From Arthrobacter_D sp015752045 (GTDB lineage Bacteria > Actinomycetota > Actinomycetes > Actinomycetales > Micrococcaceae), in NCBI RefSeq assembly GCF_015752045.1, contig NZ_JADOUS010000007.1, positions 1-64,000 of the forward strand: a DNA stretch of 64,000 bases. The letters run 5' to 3'. Shown one piece after another: positions 44,026-53,065 of this stretch. The translations under genes were made by a program, and so were the position numbers. The notes below the pieces were generated by a model. It did not search any database. It saw only the letters and a program-made list of their open reading frames with translations, and was not told the origin of the DNA. Numbering within the stretch: the first letter of the stretch is position 1; each line of letters begins with the position of its first letter.

Positions 44026-44966
44026 CGGACCGCGACGAGGGGGAGGATCCCCTCGAGCAGTGCCGGACCGATCCCCGGCACGGCGTCGACATCGGCGGCC
44101 TGGGCGAAGGGGCCGTGTTCGTCCCGCCAGTCGACGATCCGCTGTCCGAGCACGGGCCCCACCCGCGGCAGCGACTCGATCTCGGCCAGGGTGGCGGTGT
44201 TGATATTGACGATCCCCGGGCCTGCGCCGTCGGCGCCGCCGGTCCCGCCGGACGTGGCGCCGGTTCCGGTTCCCGGCGCGCCCGCCGGGGGCGTGGGCAG
44301 CAGGGGCTCCGCGACGACCGGGCGCGGCTCCTCACCCACCGCCAGCAGATGGATGTGCTGGCCATCGGTCGGGATGCCCGCGAGATTGATCCCCTCGAGG
44401 TCGGCCTCCGGGAGGGCGCCGCCCGCGCGCTCGATGACGTCGACGAGGCGTGTGCCGGCGGGAACCGTGATGACCCCGGGGGACGCCACCGCCCCCGTGA
44501 CGTACACGATCACCGGGCCCTCCGCCGCGCCGGTCCCGGACGCGGCGGCCGGCCCGCCGCGGCCGTCCGGTGAGGCGCTCCCGCCCCCCGGACCGGCAGT
44601 CCCCTCGACCGGACCGGAACCACCGTCCGCGGGACCGTGACTCCCTTCCGCAGGACGGGAGCGTTCAGCAGGTCCGGCCGGGCCGGCATCGAGTTGCACG
44701 GACACCGCGGCAGCGGAGGGTTCGGAGCTGCGCACGAGGAAGAGTGCCGCTCCGACCGCCAGCGCCACGCCCAGGAACACGAGCGCCGCCGAACGCGCGA
44801 CACGCCACTGGATGCCCGCGCCACCGGGAGGTTCGCGGTCGCCCCCGAGGCTGTGGCCAGGACCGTCGACGTCGCGGTCGCCGTCGCCATCGGGCTCGCC
44901 GGGCGGAAGGGCCCGGGGCGGTAGCGTCCAGGCGTCCCCGGCTGTCGGCCATCGGTGCTTTCCCAT
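44022..44966 (-). CDS. comEA: ComEA-type DNA receptor (SLBB plus helix-hairpin-helix)
   Basis: Membrane-anchored DNA-binding receptor that passes DNA to ComEC. The 314 residues contain a transmembrane helix near residues 60-80, a long Ala/Gly/Pro-rich linker, an SLBB domain (VIVYVTGAVASPGVITVPAG) and a C-terminal pair of helix-hairpin-helix motifs (INTATLAEIESLPRVGPVLG, VDAVPGIGPALLEGI). It is followed by comEC with a four-base overlap. The ATG lies 6 bases after TAGGGT with no ribosome binding site, so the mRNA is probably leaderless. Confidence 0.94.
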   Translation of the reverse strand: MGKHRWPTAGDAWTLPPRALPPGEPDGDGDRDVDGPGHSLGGDREPPGGAGIQWRVARSAALVFLGVALAVGAALFLVRSSEPSAAAVSVQLDAGPAGPAERSRPAEGSHGPADGGSGPVEGTAGPGGGSASPDGRGGPAAASGTGAAEGPVIVYVTGAVASPGVITVPAGTRLVDVIERAGGALPEADLEGINLAGIPTDGQHIHLLAVGEEPRPVVAEPLLPTPPAGAPGTGTGATSGGTGGADGAGPGIVNINTATLAEIESLPRVGPVLGQRIVDWRDEHGPFAQAADVDAVPGIGPALLEGILPLVAVR

Positions 44967-44972
44967 GCAGCC

Positions 44973-44978
44973 ACCCTA
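44973..44978 (-). promoter_or_regulatory. -10 hexamer TAGGGT of the comEA-comEC transcript
   Basis: TAGGGT on the - strand, then 6 bases (GGCTGC), then the ATG of comEA. A GGCGCC-N6-GGCGCC repeat (44989-45006) lies just upstream. Confidence 0.45.
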
Positions 44979-45045
44979 GGAAGGGGGCGGCGCCAGTCCG
45001 GGCGCCCATGCCGCTATGTGGACATCTCGACAGGTTCCCCGTCCA

Positions 45046-45915
45046 TCAGGCCAGGCCGGGCGGCTCCGCACTGACCGTGACCGCCACGACGCCGAGGCCG
45101 GCGTGGGCGGCGAGCACAGCGGGGCAGGGGGCGAGGGAGACCTGTCCGGCGCCGATGGACGCTTCGAGCCGCTCGAGAAGGGCTGCGGCCTCCTCCTCGT
45201 TGCCGAAGTGGTGCACGGTGAGCCGGGCTCCTCCGCCCCGCCGCGCGACATCAGCCTCGGCCAGTTCCTGCAGCCGCTGGATCCCGCGGGCTGCTGAGCG
45301 CATGCGTTCCAGGGGCACCAGGCGCCCGCCCTGCACATGGAGGATGACCCGGACGGAGAGGAGCGTTCCGAGCCATCCGGCGGCGCCGGTGACCCGTCCC
45401 CCGCGCCGCAGCTGCTCGAGGCTCGGGACGTAGAAGTAGAGCGCCGACGCGCGGGCCGCCATCGCTGCGGCGGCAGCCGAGGCCTGCAGGTCCCCACCGC
45501 GGCGCGCGGCCGCCAGGGCTGCGAGGGCGGCCCTGCCCTGCGCCATGCCGGCCGTCCGCGTGTCGATGATCTCGACGGGGAGCACCGCGCGGGAGGCCGC
45601 GAGACGCGCAGCGTCCACCGTCCCGGACAACAGCCCCGACAGGTGCACGGACACGATGCCGTCGTAGCCCTCGCGCTGGAGCCGGTCGTACACCCCGTCG
45701 AACTGGCCGGGCGACGGACGCGAGGTACGCACGTCCGCCCCGGCGGCGAGGGCCATCATCAGCGGCGCGGTGACGTCGTCGTACTCGCCGGTGAGGATCT
45801 CGTCGCCCACGAGCACCGGCATCGGGACCACCTCGATCCCCTCGGCGGGCGCCCCGGGCAGGCGCCAGCCGGGCGGGAAGCCCGCGGCGGAGTCCGTGAC
45901 GACGGCTATCCGCAT
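45046..45915 (-). CDS. DegV family fatty-acid-binding protein
   Basis: A 289-residue two-domain protein of the DegV/FakB family, which binds a fatty acid and, in firmicutes, presents it to the kinase FakA. Landmarks are the N-terminal IAVVTDSAAGFP, TSRPSPGQF, VSVHLSGLLSGT and the C-terminal FYVPSLEQLRRGGRV. The ATG at 45915 is preceded by GGAGG; a longer frame with a Gly-rich extension is rejected. It lies between leuS and comEA on the same strand. No FakA-like gene is in the window. Confidence 0.92.
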   Translation of the reverse strand: MRIAVVTDSAAGFPPGWRLPGAPAEGIEVVPMPVLVGDEILTGEYDDVTAPLMMALAAGADVRTSRPSPGQFDGVYDRLQREGYDGIVSVHLSGLLSGTVDAARLAASRAVLPVEIIDTRTAGMAQGRAALAALAAARRGGDLQASAAAAAMAARASALYFYVPSLEQLRRGGRVTGAAGWLGTLLSVRVILHVQGGRLVPLERMRSAARGIQRLQELAEADVARRGGGARLTVHHFGNEEEAAALLERLEASIGAGQVSLAPCPAVLAAHAGLGVVAVTVSAEPPGLA

Positions 45916-45961
45916 CCCGCCTCCCCCGCCACCCGCCGACGCCGCGCCCATCGGGACCCCA

Positions 45962-48460
45962 TCAGGCGGGGACGATGTTGACCAGTTTGGGCGCGCGCAC
46001 GATGACCGTCCGGACGTCGCGACCGTCCAAAACGCGCTGCACCTGCTCGCTGGCCAGGGCGAGCTCGCGGAGGGCGTCCTCGCCGATGTCCGGCGAGACC
46101 GTGAGGCGGTCGCGCACCTTGCCCTGCACCTGCACGACGGCGACGACGCTGTCCTGCGTCAGCAGGCCCGGGTCGACCACGGGCCAGCCGGCCGTGGCCA
46201 CGGTGGCCTCGTGTCCGAGCCGCTCCCACAGGTCCTCGGCCGTGTAGGGCGCGAACAGGCTGAGGATGATCGCGACGGCCTCCGCCGCCTCGCGCACGGC
46301 AGGGTCCCCGCCGCCCACCCCGGAGTCGATCGCCTTCCTCGTCGCGTTGACGAGTTCCATGAGCCTGGCGATGACGACGTTGAACTTGTTGGCCTCCATC
46401 AGCTCCGAGGCGTCGGCGACCGTCCGGTGGGTCACGGAGCGCAGCGCCCGGTCACCGGCCGACGGGTCCGCGCCGACGGTGCTGGTCACGTCTCCGCCGA
46501 GCCGCCAGGCGCGGGCCAGGAACTTCGCGGAGCCCGACGGCGACACGTCCGCCCAGTCGACGTCGTCCTCGGGAGGCGAGGCGAACACCATGGTGAGGCG
46601 GACGGCGTCGACGCCGAAGCGGTCGAGCTGCTCGCCGAGGTCCACCCCGTTGCCGAGGGACTTGCTCATGGCCTTGCCGCCATTGAGCACCTGACCCTGG
46701 TTGAGCAGTGCACTGAAGGGTTCCGTGAAGGACACCATGCCCAGGTCGAACAGGACCTTGGTGAAGAACCGGCTGTAGAGCAGGTGGAGGATGGCGTGCT
46801 CGACACCACCCACGTACTGTCCCACCGGCAGCCAGCGGTTCACCGCCTCGGTGTCGAAGGGTGCCGTGTCCAGGTGCGGGTCGATGAACCGCAGGTAGTA
46901 CCAGGACGAGTCCACGAAGGTGTCCATGGTGTCGGTGTCCCTCGTCGCCGCGCCCCCACAGGAGGGGCACGCCACGTTGACCCACTCCTCGACGGCGGCC
47001 AGCGGCGAGGTGCCCTTCGGGGCCAGCGACTCGCCGCGGAGCCCCTCCGGCAGGGTGACGGGCAGCTGGTCGTCGGGGACCGGGACCTCCCCGCAGGACG
47101 GGCAGTGGATGATCGGGATGGGCGTCCCCCAGAAACGCTGCCGCGACAGCAGCCAATCGCGCAGCCGGTAGTTGATGGTGTGCTCGCCGGTGCCCTGCTC
47201 CTCGACCAGCTCGAGGGCGCGGCGGATGGCGGTCGCCTTGTCCAGGCCGGTCAGCTCCCCCGAGTTCACGAGGATGCCTTCACCCGTCGTCGCGATCCCG
47301 GTGTCCGCGGCGTCCTCCGCCCCGGTGTCGACGACGGTGCGGACGGGCAGGCCGAACGCCCGCGCGAAGTCGAGGTCGCGCTGGTCGTGCGCGGGGACGG
47401 CCATGATCGCGCCTGTGCCGTAGTCGGCCAGCACGTAGTCCGCGGCCCACACGGGCAGCTTCTCGCCGTTGAGGGGGTTGACGGCGTACCGGCCGGTGAA
47501 GACGCCGGTCTTCTCCCGCTCGCTCGCCTGCCGTTCGATCTCCGACAGGCCCTTGACCTGCTCGCGGTACGCCTCGAGGGCCGCGCGGTGCTCCGGGGTG
47601 ACCAGCTCGAGCGCCAGCCCGGCATCAGCGGCGACGACGAAGAACGTCGCCCCGTACAGGGTGTCGGGACGCGTCGTGAAGACGGTGACATCGGTGTCCG
47701 GCAGGTCGCCGTCGGCCCCGATCCGGAAGCGGACGTGGGCTCCCTCGGACCGGCCGATCCAGTTGCGCTGCATGGCGAGCACACGCTCCGGCCAGTGGCC
47801 CTTGAGCTGCTCCATGTCATCCAGCAGGCGGTCCGCGTAGTCGGTGATCTTGAAGTACCACTGGTTCAGGCTCTTCTTGGTGACCATGGTCCCGCAGCGG
47901 TCGCACGCCCCGTTGATGACCTGCTCGTTCGCCAGCACCGTCTGGTCCTTCGGGCACCAGTTCACCGGCGAGTCCCGGCGGTACGCCAGGCCCTTCTGGA
48001 AGAACCGCACGAACAGCCACTGCGTCCAGCGGTAGTACTCGGGATCCGAGGTGTGCAGCCGGCGGTCCCAGTCCGCGCTGATCGCGTAGCGTCGGAAGGA
48101 GTTCGCCTGGGTCTCGATGTTCGCGTACGTCCACTCGGCCGGATGCGCGTTGCGCTTGATCGCCGCGTTCTCGGCGGGGAGCCCGAACGAGTCCCAGCCG
48201 ATCGGGTGGAGGACGTCGAAGCCCTTCTGCCGGTAGAAGCGCGCCGCGACGTCGCCCATGGCGAACGCCTCGGCATGGCCCATGTGCAGGTCGCCCGACG
48301 GGTACGGGAACATGTCCAGCACGTAGCGCCGCTCGCGCGACCCGTCGTCGGCCGGGGCGAACGCCTCGAGCCTGTCCCAGACCGCCGGCCACTTCGCCTC
48401 GATGGCCGAGAAATCGTAGGTGCCGTCGTCCGGCTGGGCGACCTCGGGATTGCTGCTCAC
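45962..48460 (-). CDS. leuS: Leucyl-tRNA synthetase
   Basis: Charges tRNA-Leu with leucine. The class I signature motifs are HMGH (residues 59-62, in PYPSGDLHMGHAEAF) and MSKS in AMSKSLGNG. The CP1 editing domain and the C-terminal anticodon-binding domain are present. The 832-residue length from the GTG at 48460 is normal and gives the family N-terminus; longer frames do not. The ribosome binding site is weak. The 300-base leader holds a leader peptide and terminator hairpin (48583-48669) typical of leucine-responsive attenuation. degV follows after 46 bases. Confidence 0.97.
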   Translation of the reverse strand: MSSNPEVAQPDDGTYDFSAIEAKWPAVWDRLEAFAPADDGSRERRYVLDMFPYPSGDLHMGHAEAFAMGDVAARFYRQKGFDVLHPIGWDSFGLPAENAAIKRNAHPAEWTYANIETQANSFRRYAISADWDRRLHTSDPEYYRWTQWLFVRFFQKGLAYRRDSPVNWCPKDQTVLANEQVINGACDRCGTMVTKKSLNQWYFKITDYADRLLDDMEQLKGHWPERVLAMQRNWIGRSEGAHVRFRIGADGDLPDTDVTVFTTRPDTLYGATFFVVAADAGLALELVTPEHRAALEAYREQVKGLSEIERQASEREKTGVFTGRYAVNPLNGEKLPVWAADYVLADYGTGAIMAVPAHDQRDLDFARAFGLPVRTVVDTGAEDAADTGIATTGEGILVNSGELTGLDKATAIRRALELVEEQGTGEHTINYRLRDWLLSRQRFWGTPIPIIHCPSCGEVPVPDDQLPVTLPEGLRGESLAPKGTSPLAAVEEWVNVACPSCGGAATRDTDTMDTFVDSSWYYLRFIDPHLDTAPFDTEAVNRWLPVGQYVGGVEHAILHLLYSRFFTKVLFDLGMVSFTEPFSALLNQGQVLNGGKAMSKSLGNGVDLGEQLDRFGVDAVRLTMVFASPPEDDVDWADVSPSGSAKFLARAWRLGGDVTSTVGADPSAGDRALRSVTHRTVADASELMEANKFNVVIARLMELVNATRKAIDSGVGGGDPAVREAAEAVAIILSLFAPYTAEDLWERLGHEATVATAGWPVVDPGLLTQDSVVAVVQVQGKVRDRLTVSPDIGEDALRELALASEQVQRVLDGRDVRTVIVRAPKLVNIVPA

Positions 48461-48582
48461 TGTATGTTGGCCTGTCCTGTCGGTGGAACGTGGTTCTGCG
48501 GTGGTGCGTCGCTGCCTGGCTCGTGCTGCGGCCCGGCGGCCGCGGTGGCTGCGGACGGGCGGTCCTGCGCCGGACACACAAA

Positions 48583-48606
48583 AGCCCCTCGCAGACGGGA
48601 GGGGCT
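48583..48606 (-). terminator. Attenuator terminator in the leuS leader
   Basis: On the - strand AGCCCCTC and GAGGGGCT form an 8-bp stem with an 8-base loop, followed by TTTT. It lies 24 bases after the leader-peptide stop and about 120 bases before leuS. It could also end glpK transcripts, but its place behind a Leu-rich leader ORF favours attenuation. Confidence 0.7.
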
Positions 48607-48607
48607 G

Positions 48608-48631
48608 GCCGCACGGCGGGGACCGTACGGC
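48608..48631 (-). promoter_or_regulatory. Upstream hairpin of the leuS attenuator
   Basis: On the - strand GCCGTACGG pairs with CCGTGCGGC (9 bp with one G-U) around a 6-base loop. It directly follows the leader-peptide stop and abuts the terminator hairpin, the arrangement expected for a pause hairpin in an attenuator. Confidence 0.5.
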
Positions 48632-48657
48632 TACGTAAGGAGCGTGGTGCGCAGCAT
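48631..48657 (-). CDS. leuS leader peptide (MLRTTLLT)
   Basis: An 8-codon ORF, ATG-CTG-CGC-ACC-ACG-CTC-CTT-ACG-TAG, with three Leu codons including CTT, which is rare in such GC-rich genomes. The expected role is to let a ribosome stall at Leu codons when charged tRNA-Leu is scarce and so prevent the downstream terminator from forming. It has GAGGG close ahead, and its ATG is also 6 bases after TAAAGT, so the leader mRNA may be leaderless. Classical leuS attenuators have been predicted in some Streptomyces; the sequence here is read directly. Confidence 0.65.
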   Translation of the reverse strand: MLRTTLLT

Positions 48658-48663
48658 GCCCTC

Positions 48664-48669
48664 ACTTTA
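48664..48669 (-). promoter_or_regulatory. -10 hexamer TAAAGT of the leuS leader transcript
   Basis: TAAAGT, then 6 bases (GAGGGC), then the leader-peptide ATG. No clear -35. Confidence 0.45.
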
Positions 48670-48767
48670 GCAGTGCGCACGGAATGGTGCCCGGCCGGGG
48701 CTGTGCGTGGGCAGGGCACTCCCGGCCCGTCGGACGACGGACCGGGGGTGCCCTCGATGCACCGGTG

Positions 48768-50285
48768 CTAGCGCACGTCCTCGTCGATCCAGTCGAAGGT
48801 CTTCGTGACGGCCTTCTTCCACATGCGGAGCTGGCGCTCGCGCTCCGCCTCGTCCATCGCCGGGTTCCAGCGCTTGTCCTCAGCCCAGTTGGTGGCGAGC
48901 TCGTCGGTGTCCTTCCAGAACCCGACGGCGAGGCCCGCGGCGTAGGCTGCGCCGAGGGCCGTGGTCTCCGTGACCTTCGGGCGGATGACCGGGATGCCGA
49001 GGATGTCGGCCTGGAACTGCATCAGCGCGTCATTGGCGACCATGCCGCCGTCGACCCTGAGGTCCTCCATGTTCACCCCGGAATCGGCGTTGGCCGCGTC
49101 CAGCACCTCACGGGTCTGGAAGGCTGTCGCCTCCAGTGCCGCACGGGCGATGTGACCCTTGTTCACGAAGCGGGTCAGGCCGACGATCGCGCCGCGGGCG
49201 TCGGAACGCCAGTACGGTGCGAAGAGGCCGGAGAACGCGGGGACGATGTAGACGCCGCCGTTGTCCTCGACCGTCCGCGCGAGCTGCTCCACCTCGGGGG
49301 CACTCTTGATGATCCCGAGATTGTCCCGGAGCCACTGGATCAGCGAACCGGTGACGGCGATCGATCCTTCGAGCGCGTAGACGGGCTTCGCGTCCCCGAG
49401 CTTGTAGCAGACCGTGGTGAGCAGGCCGTTCTTGGAGTGGACGATCTCCTCACCGGTGTTGACGATCATGAAGTTGCCGGTGCCATAGGTGTTCTTGGCC
49501 CCGCCCTTCTCGAACGCCGCCTGGCCGAAGGTCGCGGCCTGCTGGTCGCCGAGGATGCCGGCCACCGGTACCTCGCGGAGGAGCTGCGAGGTGTGGACGG
49601 TGCCGTAGACCTCCGAGGAGGACTTGATCGCCGGCATCATCGAGAGCGGGACACCGAAGTCGGCGAGGATCGACTCGTCCCAGGACAAGGTCTCGAGGTC
49701 CATGAACAGCGTGCGGGAGGCGTTGGTGACATCGGTGATGTGTACGCCGCCGTCGGTGCCGCCCGTGAGGTTCCAGGTGACCCAGGAGTCGGTGTTGCCG
49801 AACAGGAGGTCGCCCGCCTCGGCCTTCGCCCGCGCACCCTCGACGTTGTCGAGGATCCACTTGATCTTTGTGCCGGAGAAGTAGGTGGCCAGCGGGAGGC
49901 CGACCTTCTGCTTGTACCGCTCGACGCCGCCGTCCTTGGCGAGCTCGTCGACGATGTTCTGGGTGCGCGTGTCCTGCCAGACGATGGCGTTGTACACCGC
50001 CTGGCCGGTGGTCTTGTCCCAGACGACGGCGGTCTCACGCTGGTTGGTGATGCCGACGGCGGCGATGTCGTGGCGGGTGAGGTTCGCCTTGGACAACGCG
50101 TTGCCGATGACTTCGCGGGTATTGGCCCAGATCTCGGCGGGGTCGTGCTCCACCCAGCCGGCCTTCGGGAAGATCTGCTCGTGCTCCTTCTGGCCGGAGG
50201 ACACGATATCGCCCTTGTGGTCGAACACGATGGCACGGCTGGAAGTGGTGCCCTGGTCGATGGCGATGACGTACTGCTGCGACAT
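48768..50285 (-). CDS. glpK: Glycerol kinase
   Basis: Phosphorylates glycerol to glycerol-3-phosphate with ATP. The 505-residue length is normal. The N-terminal phosphate-binding DQGTTSSRAI, the glycerol-contacting KAGWVEHDP and WNLTGG blocks, and the C-terminal DGGMVANDALMQFQADILG are intact. GAAGGAG precedes the ATG. It lies 69 bases downstream of glpF, so glpF-glpK form a glycerol uptake and activation operon, with glpD upstream on the same strand. Confidence 0.97.
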   Translation of the reverse strand: MSQQYVIAIDQGTTSSRAIVFDHKGDIVSSGQKEHEQIFPKAGWVEHDPAEIWANTREVIGNALSKANLTRHDIAAVGITNQRETAVVWDKTTGQAVYNAIVWQDTRTQNIVDELAKDGGVERYKQKVGLPLATYFSGTKIKWILDNVEGARAKAEAGDLLFGNTDSWVTWNLTGGTDGGVHITDVTNASRTLFMDLETLSWDESILADFGVPLSMMPAIKSSSEVYGTVHTSQLLREVPVAGILGDQQAATFGQAAFEKGGAKNTYGTGNFMIVNTGEEIVHSKNGLLTTVCYKLGDAKPVYALEGSIAVTGSLIQWLRDNLGIIKSAPEVEQLARTVEDNGGVYIVPAFSGLFAPYWRSDARGAIVGLTRFVNKGHIARAALEATAFQTREVLDAANADSGVNMEDLRVDGGMVANDALMQFQADILGIPVIRPKVTETTALGAAYAAGLAVGFWKDTDELATNWAEDKRWNPAMDEAERERQLRMWKKAVTKTFDWIDEDVR

Positions 50286-50354
50286 GTCTTACTCCTTCAT
50301 TGGATGACGACGTGGAGAAGCGGGCGGCCGTGAGGCCGCCCTAGGCGATGCTCC

Positions 50355-51101
50355 CTAGGCTGGAAGGGGAGGGAAAGAGACGAACTGGACGACGAAGCCG
50401 CCGAGGGCGCCACCGATGATCGGTCCGACGACCGGGACCCAGGCGTAGCCCCAGTCGCTGCCACCCTTGCCCCTGATGGGGAGCAGGGCGTGGGCGATAC
50501 GGGGGCCGAGGTCACGGTTCGGGTTGATGGCGTAGCCGGTGGGACCACCGAGCGAGGCGCCGATGCCGACGACGAGCAGTGCGACGGCGAGCGGGCCGAG
50601 GCCGGTGGGGGTGTTGCCGAAGGACAGGATCACGAACACGAGGACGAACGTGCCGATGATCTCGGTCACGAGGTTCCAGCCGTAGGACCGGATGGCCGGG
50701 CCGGTCGAGAAGACGCCGAGCTTGTTCGCGGGCTCCGGCTCCTCGTCGAAGTGCTGCTTGTAGGCGAGCCAGCAGAAGACGGCGCCGAGGATGGAGCCCA
50801 GCATCTGCGCGGCCAGGTAGCCCATGGCGTTGATGAAGTCCTTGTCGACGCCGGGAGCGAACTGGGCGACATCGGGGTTCACCCAGAGACCCATCGTGAC
50901 GGCGAAGTTCAGGTGGGCTCCGGACAGCGCCGCGACGTAGACGCCGGCGAAGACGGCGAGCCCCCATCCGAAGTTGACCATGAGAAAGCCGCCGTTATTG
51001 CCCTTGGTCTTGGCGAGCGCGACGTTCGCGACCACGCCGGTACCGAGCAACAACAGCATGAATGTGCCGAATGCTTCGGCAACAAATACATCCAGAGACA
51101 T
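50355..51101 (-). CDS. glpF: Glycerol facilitator, aquaporin (MIP) family, with variant NPA motifs
   Basis: A 248-residue channel protein with six transmembrane helices and two half-helices. The first NPA-type motif reads NFA (GAHLNFAVTMG) and the second NPN followed by RD (INPNRDLGPRIA). The Asp after the second motif is typical of aquaglyceroporins. The changed asparagine boxes are unusual but keep both Asn residues that orient the substrate. AAAGGAG precedes the ATG. Position before glpK supports glycerol transport. Confidence 0.9.
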   Translation of the reverse strand: MSLDVFVAEAFGTFMLLLLGTGVVANVALAKTKGNNGGFLMVNFGWGLAVFAGVYVAALSGAHLNFAVTMGLWVNPDVAQFAPGVDKDFINAMGYLAAQMLGSILGAVFCWLAYKQHFDEEPEPANKLGVFSTGPAIRSYGWNLVTEIIGTFVLVFVILSFGNTPTGLGPLAVALLVVGIGASLGGPTGYAINPNRDLGPRIAHALLPIRGKGGSDWGYAWVPVVGPIIGGALGGFVVQFVSFPPLPA

Positions 51102-51130
51102 CTTTGACTCCTTTGTCTATTCACTTATCG

Positions 51131-51159
51131 ACGGGTGCCGCCGCCTCGACGGCACCCGT
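51131..51159. terminator. Hairpin between glpD and glpF
   Basis: A perfect 10-bp stem (ACGGGTGCCG / CGGCACCCGT) with a 9-base loop, lying 80 bases after glpD and 29 before glpF on the - strand. A second inverted repeat, CCGCTGCT-GGC-AGCAGCGG, lies at 51197-51215. There is no U-run, so termination may be partial. Confidence 0.5.
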
Positions 51160-51240
51160 TCGGTTCCCCCCGGCAACCACTGCCGTTGGCACTGCACCGC
51201 TGCTGGCAGCAGCGGTTCGACCCCGATGCGGCGGATACCG

Positions 51241-52989
51241 CTACGGGGTCAAGTTCTTGACGTGCACCCGGTGCGCGTCGGCGAGGACCTTTTCGGCCAG
51301 CTTGATCTCGGCTGCTGATCGCGCTGCATCCCATCCGAGGAGGGGCGCCAGGGTGTCGGCGAGTTCTGTGAGCAGCTCCCCGGTGACGAGTCCCCGGAAA
51401 GCGAGCGAGGTACGGCGGATCAGCACGTCGATGAGGTGGCCGACCTGCTCGTGCTCCACCATGTAGGCGAGTTCGCGCGTGCTCAGCTCCCTGGTGGAAT
51501 TGAACACCCTGTCGGGGCCCTCGGTCAGGTATTCGACGACGTCCGTCGCGCGTGTCCCGTAGCGGGTCAGCAGCACCTCGACGCGTGCTTCATCGACGCC
51601 GGGGCGCACGGCCTTCCTGACCCAGGCACGCTCCGCAGCCTGGTCGGTCGGGAAGTCCATGCCGCCGCCGATCGCGACGCCCGCCGTCGAGGTCTTGCGC
51701 CTGGCGCCGAGGGCGGTCAGCGTCTCGTCGGTGAGGTGCTCGGACAACGCCCTGAAGGTGGTCCATTTGCCGCCGACGAGGCTCAGCGTCGTGACCTTGC
51801 GGCCGCCGAGCTTCTCCTCGCGCTTCTCGATGCGGTAGTCCCGCGACACGAACCCGGGCTGCGTCTCGTCGTGCCGCGGCAGGGGGCGGACTCCCGAGAA
51901 GCTGTAGACGATGTCCTCGTTGGAGACCTCGATGTCCGGGAAGACGTGCCCGATCAGCTCGAAGAAGTAGTCGATCTCCTCATCGGTGCAGACGGCCTGC
52001 TCCTTGACGTCGACGTCGATGTCCGTGGTGCCGACCAGGACACGATCGCCCATGGGGTAGATGAGGACGATCCGTCCGTCGACGTGTTCGAAAAAGATCT
52101 CGGTGCCATTGCACGCCTTGAGCAGCTCCGGGTGGTCGAGCACGATGTGCGAGCCCTTGGTGCCGCCCATGAAGCGGGTCTCGGTGCCGAGTGTCTCGTT
52201 GGTCCCGTCGGTCCACGCGCCGGTCGCGTTGACGACGACGTCGGCCTGGAAGGAGAAGGTCTCACCGGTGAGCTCGTCGCGCAGGAGCACGCCGTCGTCG
52301 CTCGTCCCGATGGCACTGACGTAGTTCGCGGCACGGGCGGACGGGTTGGCGAGCTGCCCGTCACGCAGGACGTCGAGGGTCAGGCGCTCCGGGTTGTGCA
52401 CGGAGGCGTCGAAGTAGGTCGCCGCATACTTGATGTCCTTGCGGAGGTCCGGCATGGTGGCGAGGGCCTTCTTGCGGCCCACGAACGAGTGGCGGGGCAC
52501 ATTGCCGCCGTCACGCGAGAAGAAGTCGTACATGGTGAGGCCGGCCTTGATGAGCACGGCGCCTCGCTCGACCTGCTTGCCCTGACGGTGTGTCAGGAAG
52601 CGCATGGGAGCGGAGAGGATCCCCGAGAACGTCGTGTAGATCGGGATCGTGGTCTGCAGGGGCTTCACGTAGTGCGGGGCGATGCGCATGAGGGCGTTGC
52701 GCTCGACGACGGATTCCTGGACGAGGCGGAACTCGCCGTTCTCGAGATAGCGGATGCCGCCATGGATCATGTGCGAGGACGCCCCTGAGGCACCCTGGCA
52801 GTAGTCGCCGCGCTCGACGAGCGCGACATCGATCCCCTGGAGTGCGAGGTCGCGGAACGTGCCGACCCCGTTGATGCCGCCACCGATGACCAGGACCGTC
52901 GCCCGGGGGTTGTCCCGGAGCTCCTGCACCACGTTGCGGGTCGATGTGGTTGTGCCTTCACCGTTGATCCGGTCGGCTGGAATGCTCAA
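51241..52989 (-). CDS. glpD: Aerobic glycerol-3-phosphate dehydrogenase (FAD)
   Basis: Membrane-associated flavoenzyme that oxidises glycerol-3-phosphate to dihydroxyacetone phosphate and passes electrons to menaquinone, so feeding the bcc-aa3 chain of this window. The 582 residues contain the FAD-binding VIGGGINGVGTFRDLALQG, SSHMIHGGIRYLE, and the C-terminal GlpA-type domain. The TTG at 52989 (LSIPADR) is chosen because GGAG lies 8 bases upstream; the earlier TTG at 53010 has none. Its promoter overlaps an operator shared with the divergent SorC-type regulator. Confidence 0.95.
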   Translation of the reverse strand: MSIPADRINGEGTTTSTRNVVQELRDNPRATVLVIGGGINGVGTFRDLALQGIDVALVERGDYCQGASGASSHMIHGGIRYLENGEFRLVQESVVERNALMRIAPHYVKPLQTTIPIYTTFSGILSAPMRFLTHRQGKQVERGAVLIKAGLTMYDFFSRDGGNVPRHSFVGRKKALATMPDLRKDIKYAATYFDASVHNPERLTLDVLRDGQLANPSARAANYVSAIGTSDDGVLLRDELTGETFSFQADVVVNATGAWTDGTNETLGTETRFMGGTKGSHIVLDHPELLKACNGTEIFFEHVDGRIVLIYPMGDRVLVGTTDIDVDVKEQAVCTDEEIDYFFELIGHVFPDIEVSNEDIVYSFSGVRPLPRHDETQPGFVSRDYRIEKREEKLGGRKVTTLSLVGGKWTTFRALSEHLTDETLTALGARRKTSTAGVAIGGGMDFPTDQAAERAWVRKAVRPGVDEARVEVLLTRYGTRATDVVEYLTEGPDRVFNSTRELSTRELAYMVEHEQVGHLIDVLIRRTSLAFRGLVTGELLTELADTLAPLLGWDAARSAAEIKLAEKVLADAHRVHVKNLTP

Positions 52990-53036
52990 GGTACTACTCC
53001 GTAACGTCAATGTCGGGATTGGTTACTGCACTCCTC

Positions 53037-53065
53037 ATTCTTGGAGGACTGGGAATTGCAGTCAA
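53037..53065 (-). promoter_or_regulatory. glpD promoter
   Basis: On the - strand TTGACT (53065-53060), a 17-base spacer and AAGAAT (53042-53037). The -35 lies inside operator 1. Confidence 0.6.

Noticed and set aside
48583..48606. Hairpin as a plain glpK terminator only
   Set aside because: It lies about 160 bases after glpK and directly behind a Leu-rich leader ORF and a second hairpin, which fits attenuation better, though a double role cannot be excluded.
45770..48670. Open frame of about 966 codons on the + strand
   Set aside because: Antisense shadow of leuS and degV with no recognisable family.
51205..51225. GGTTCGACCCC, resembling the T-loop of a tRNA
   Set aside because: No acceptor, D or anticodon arms surround it.
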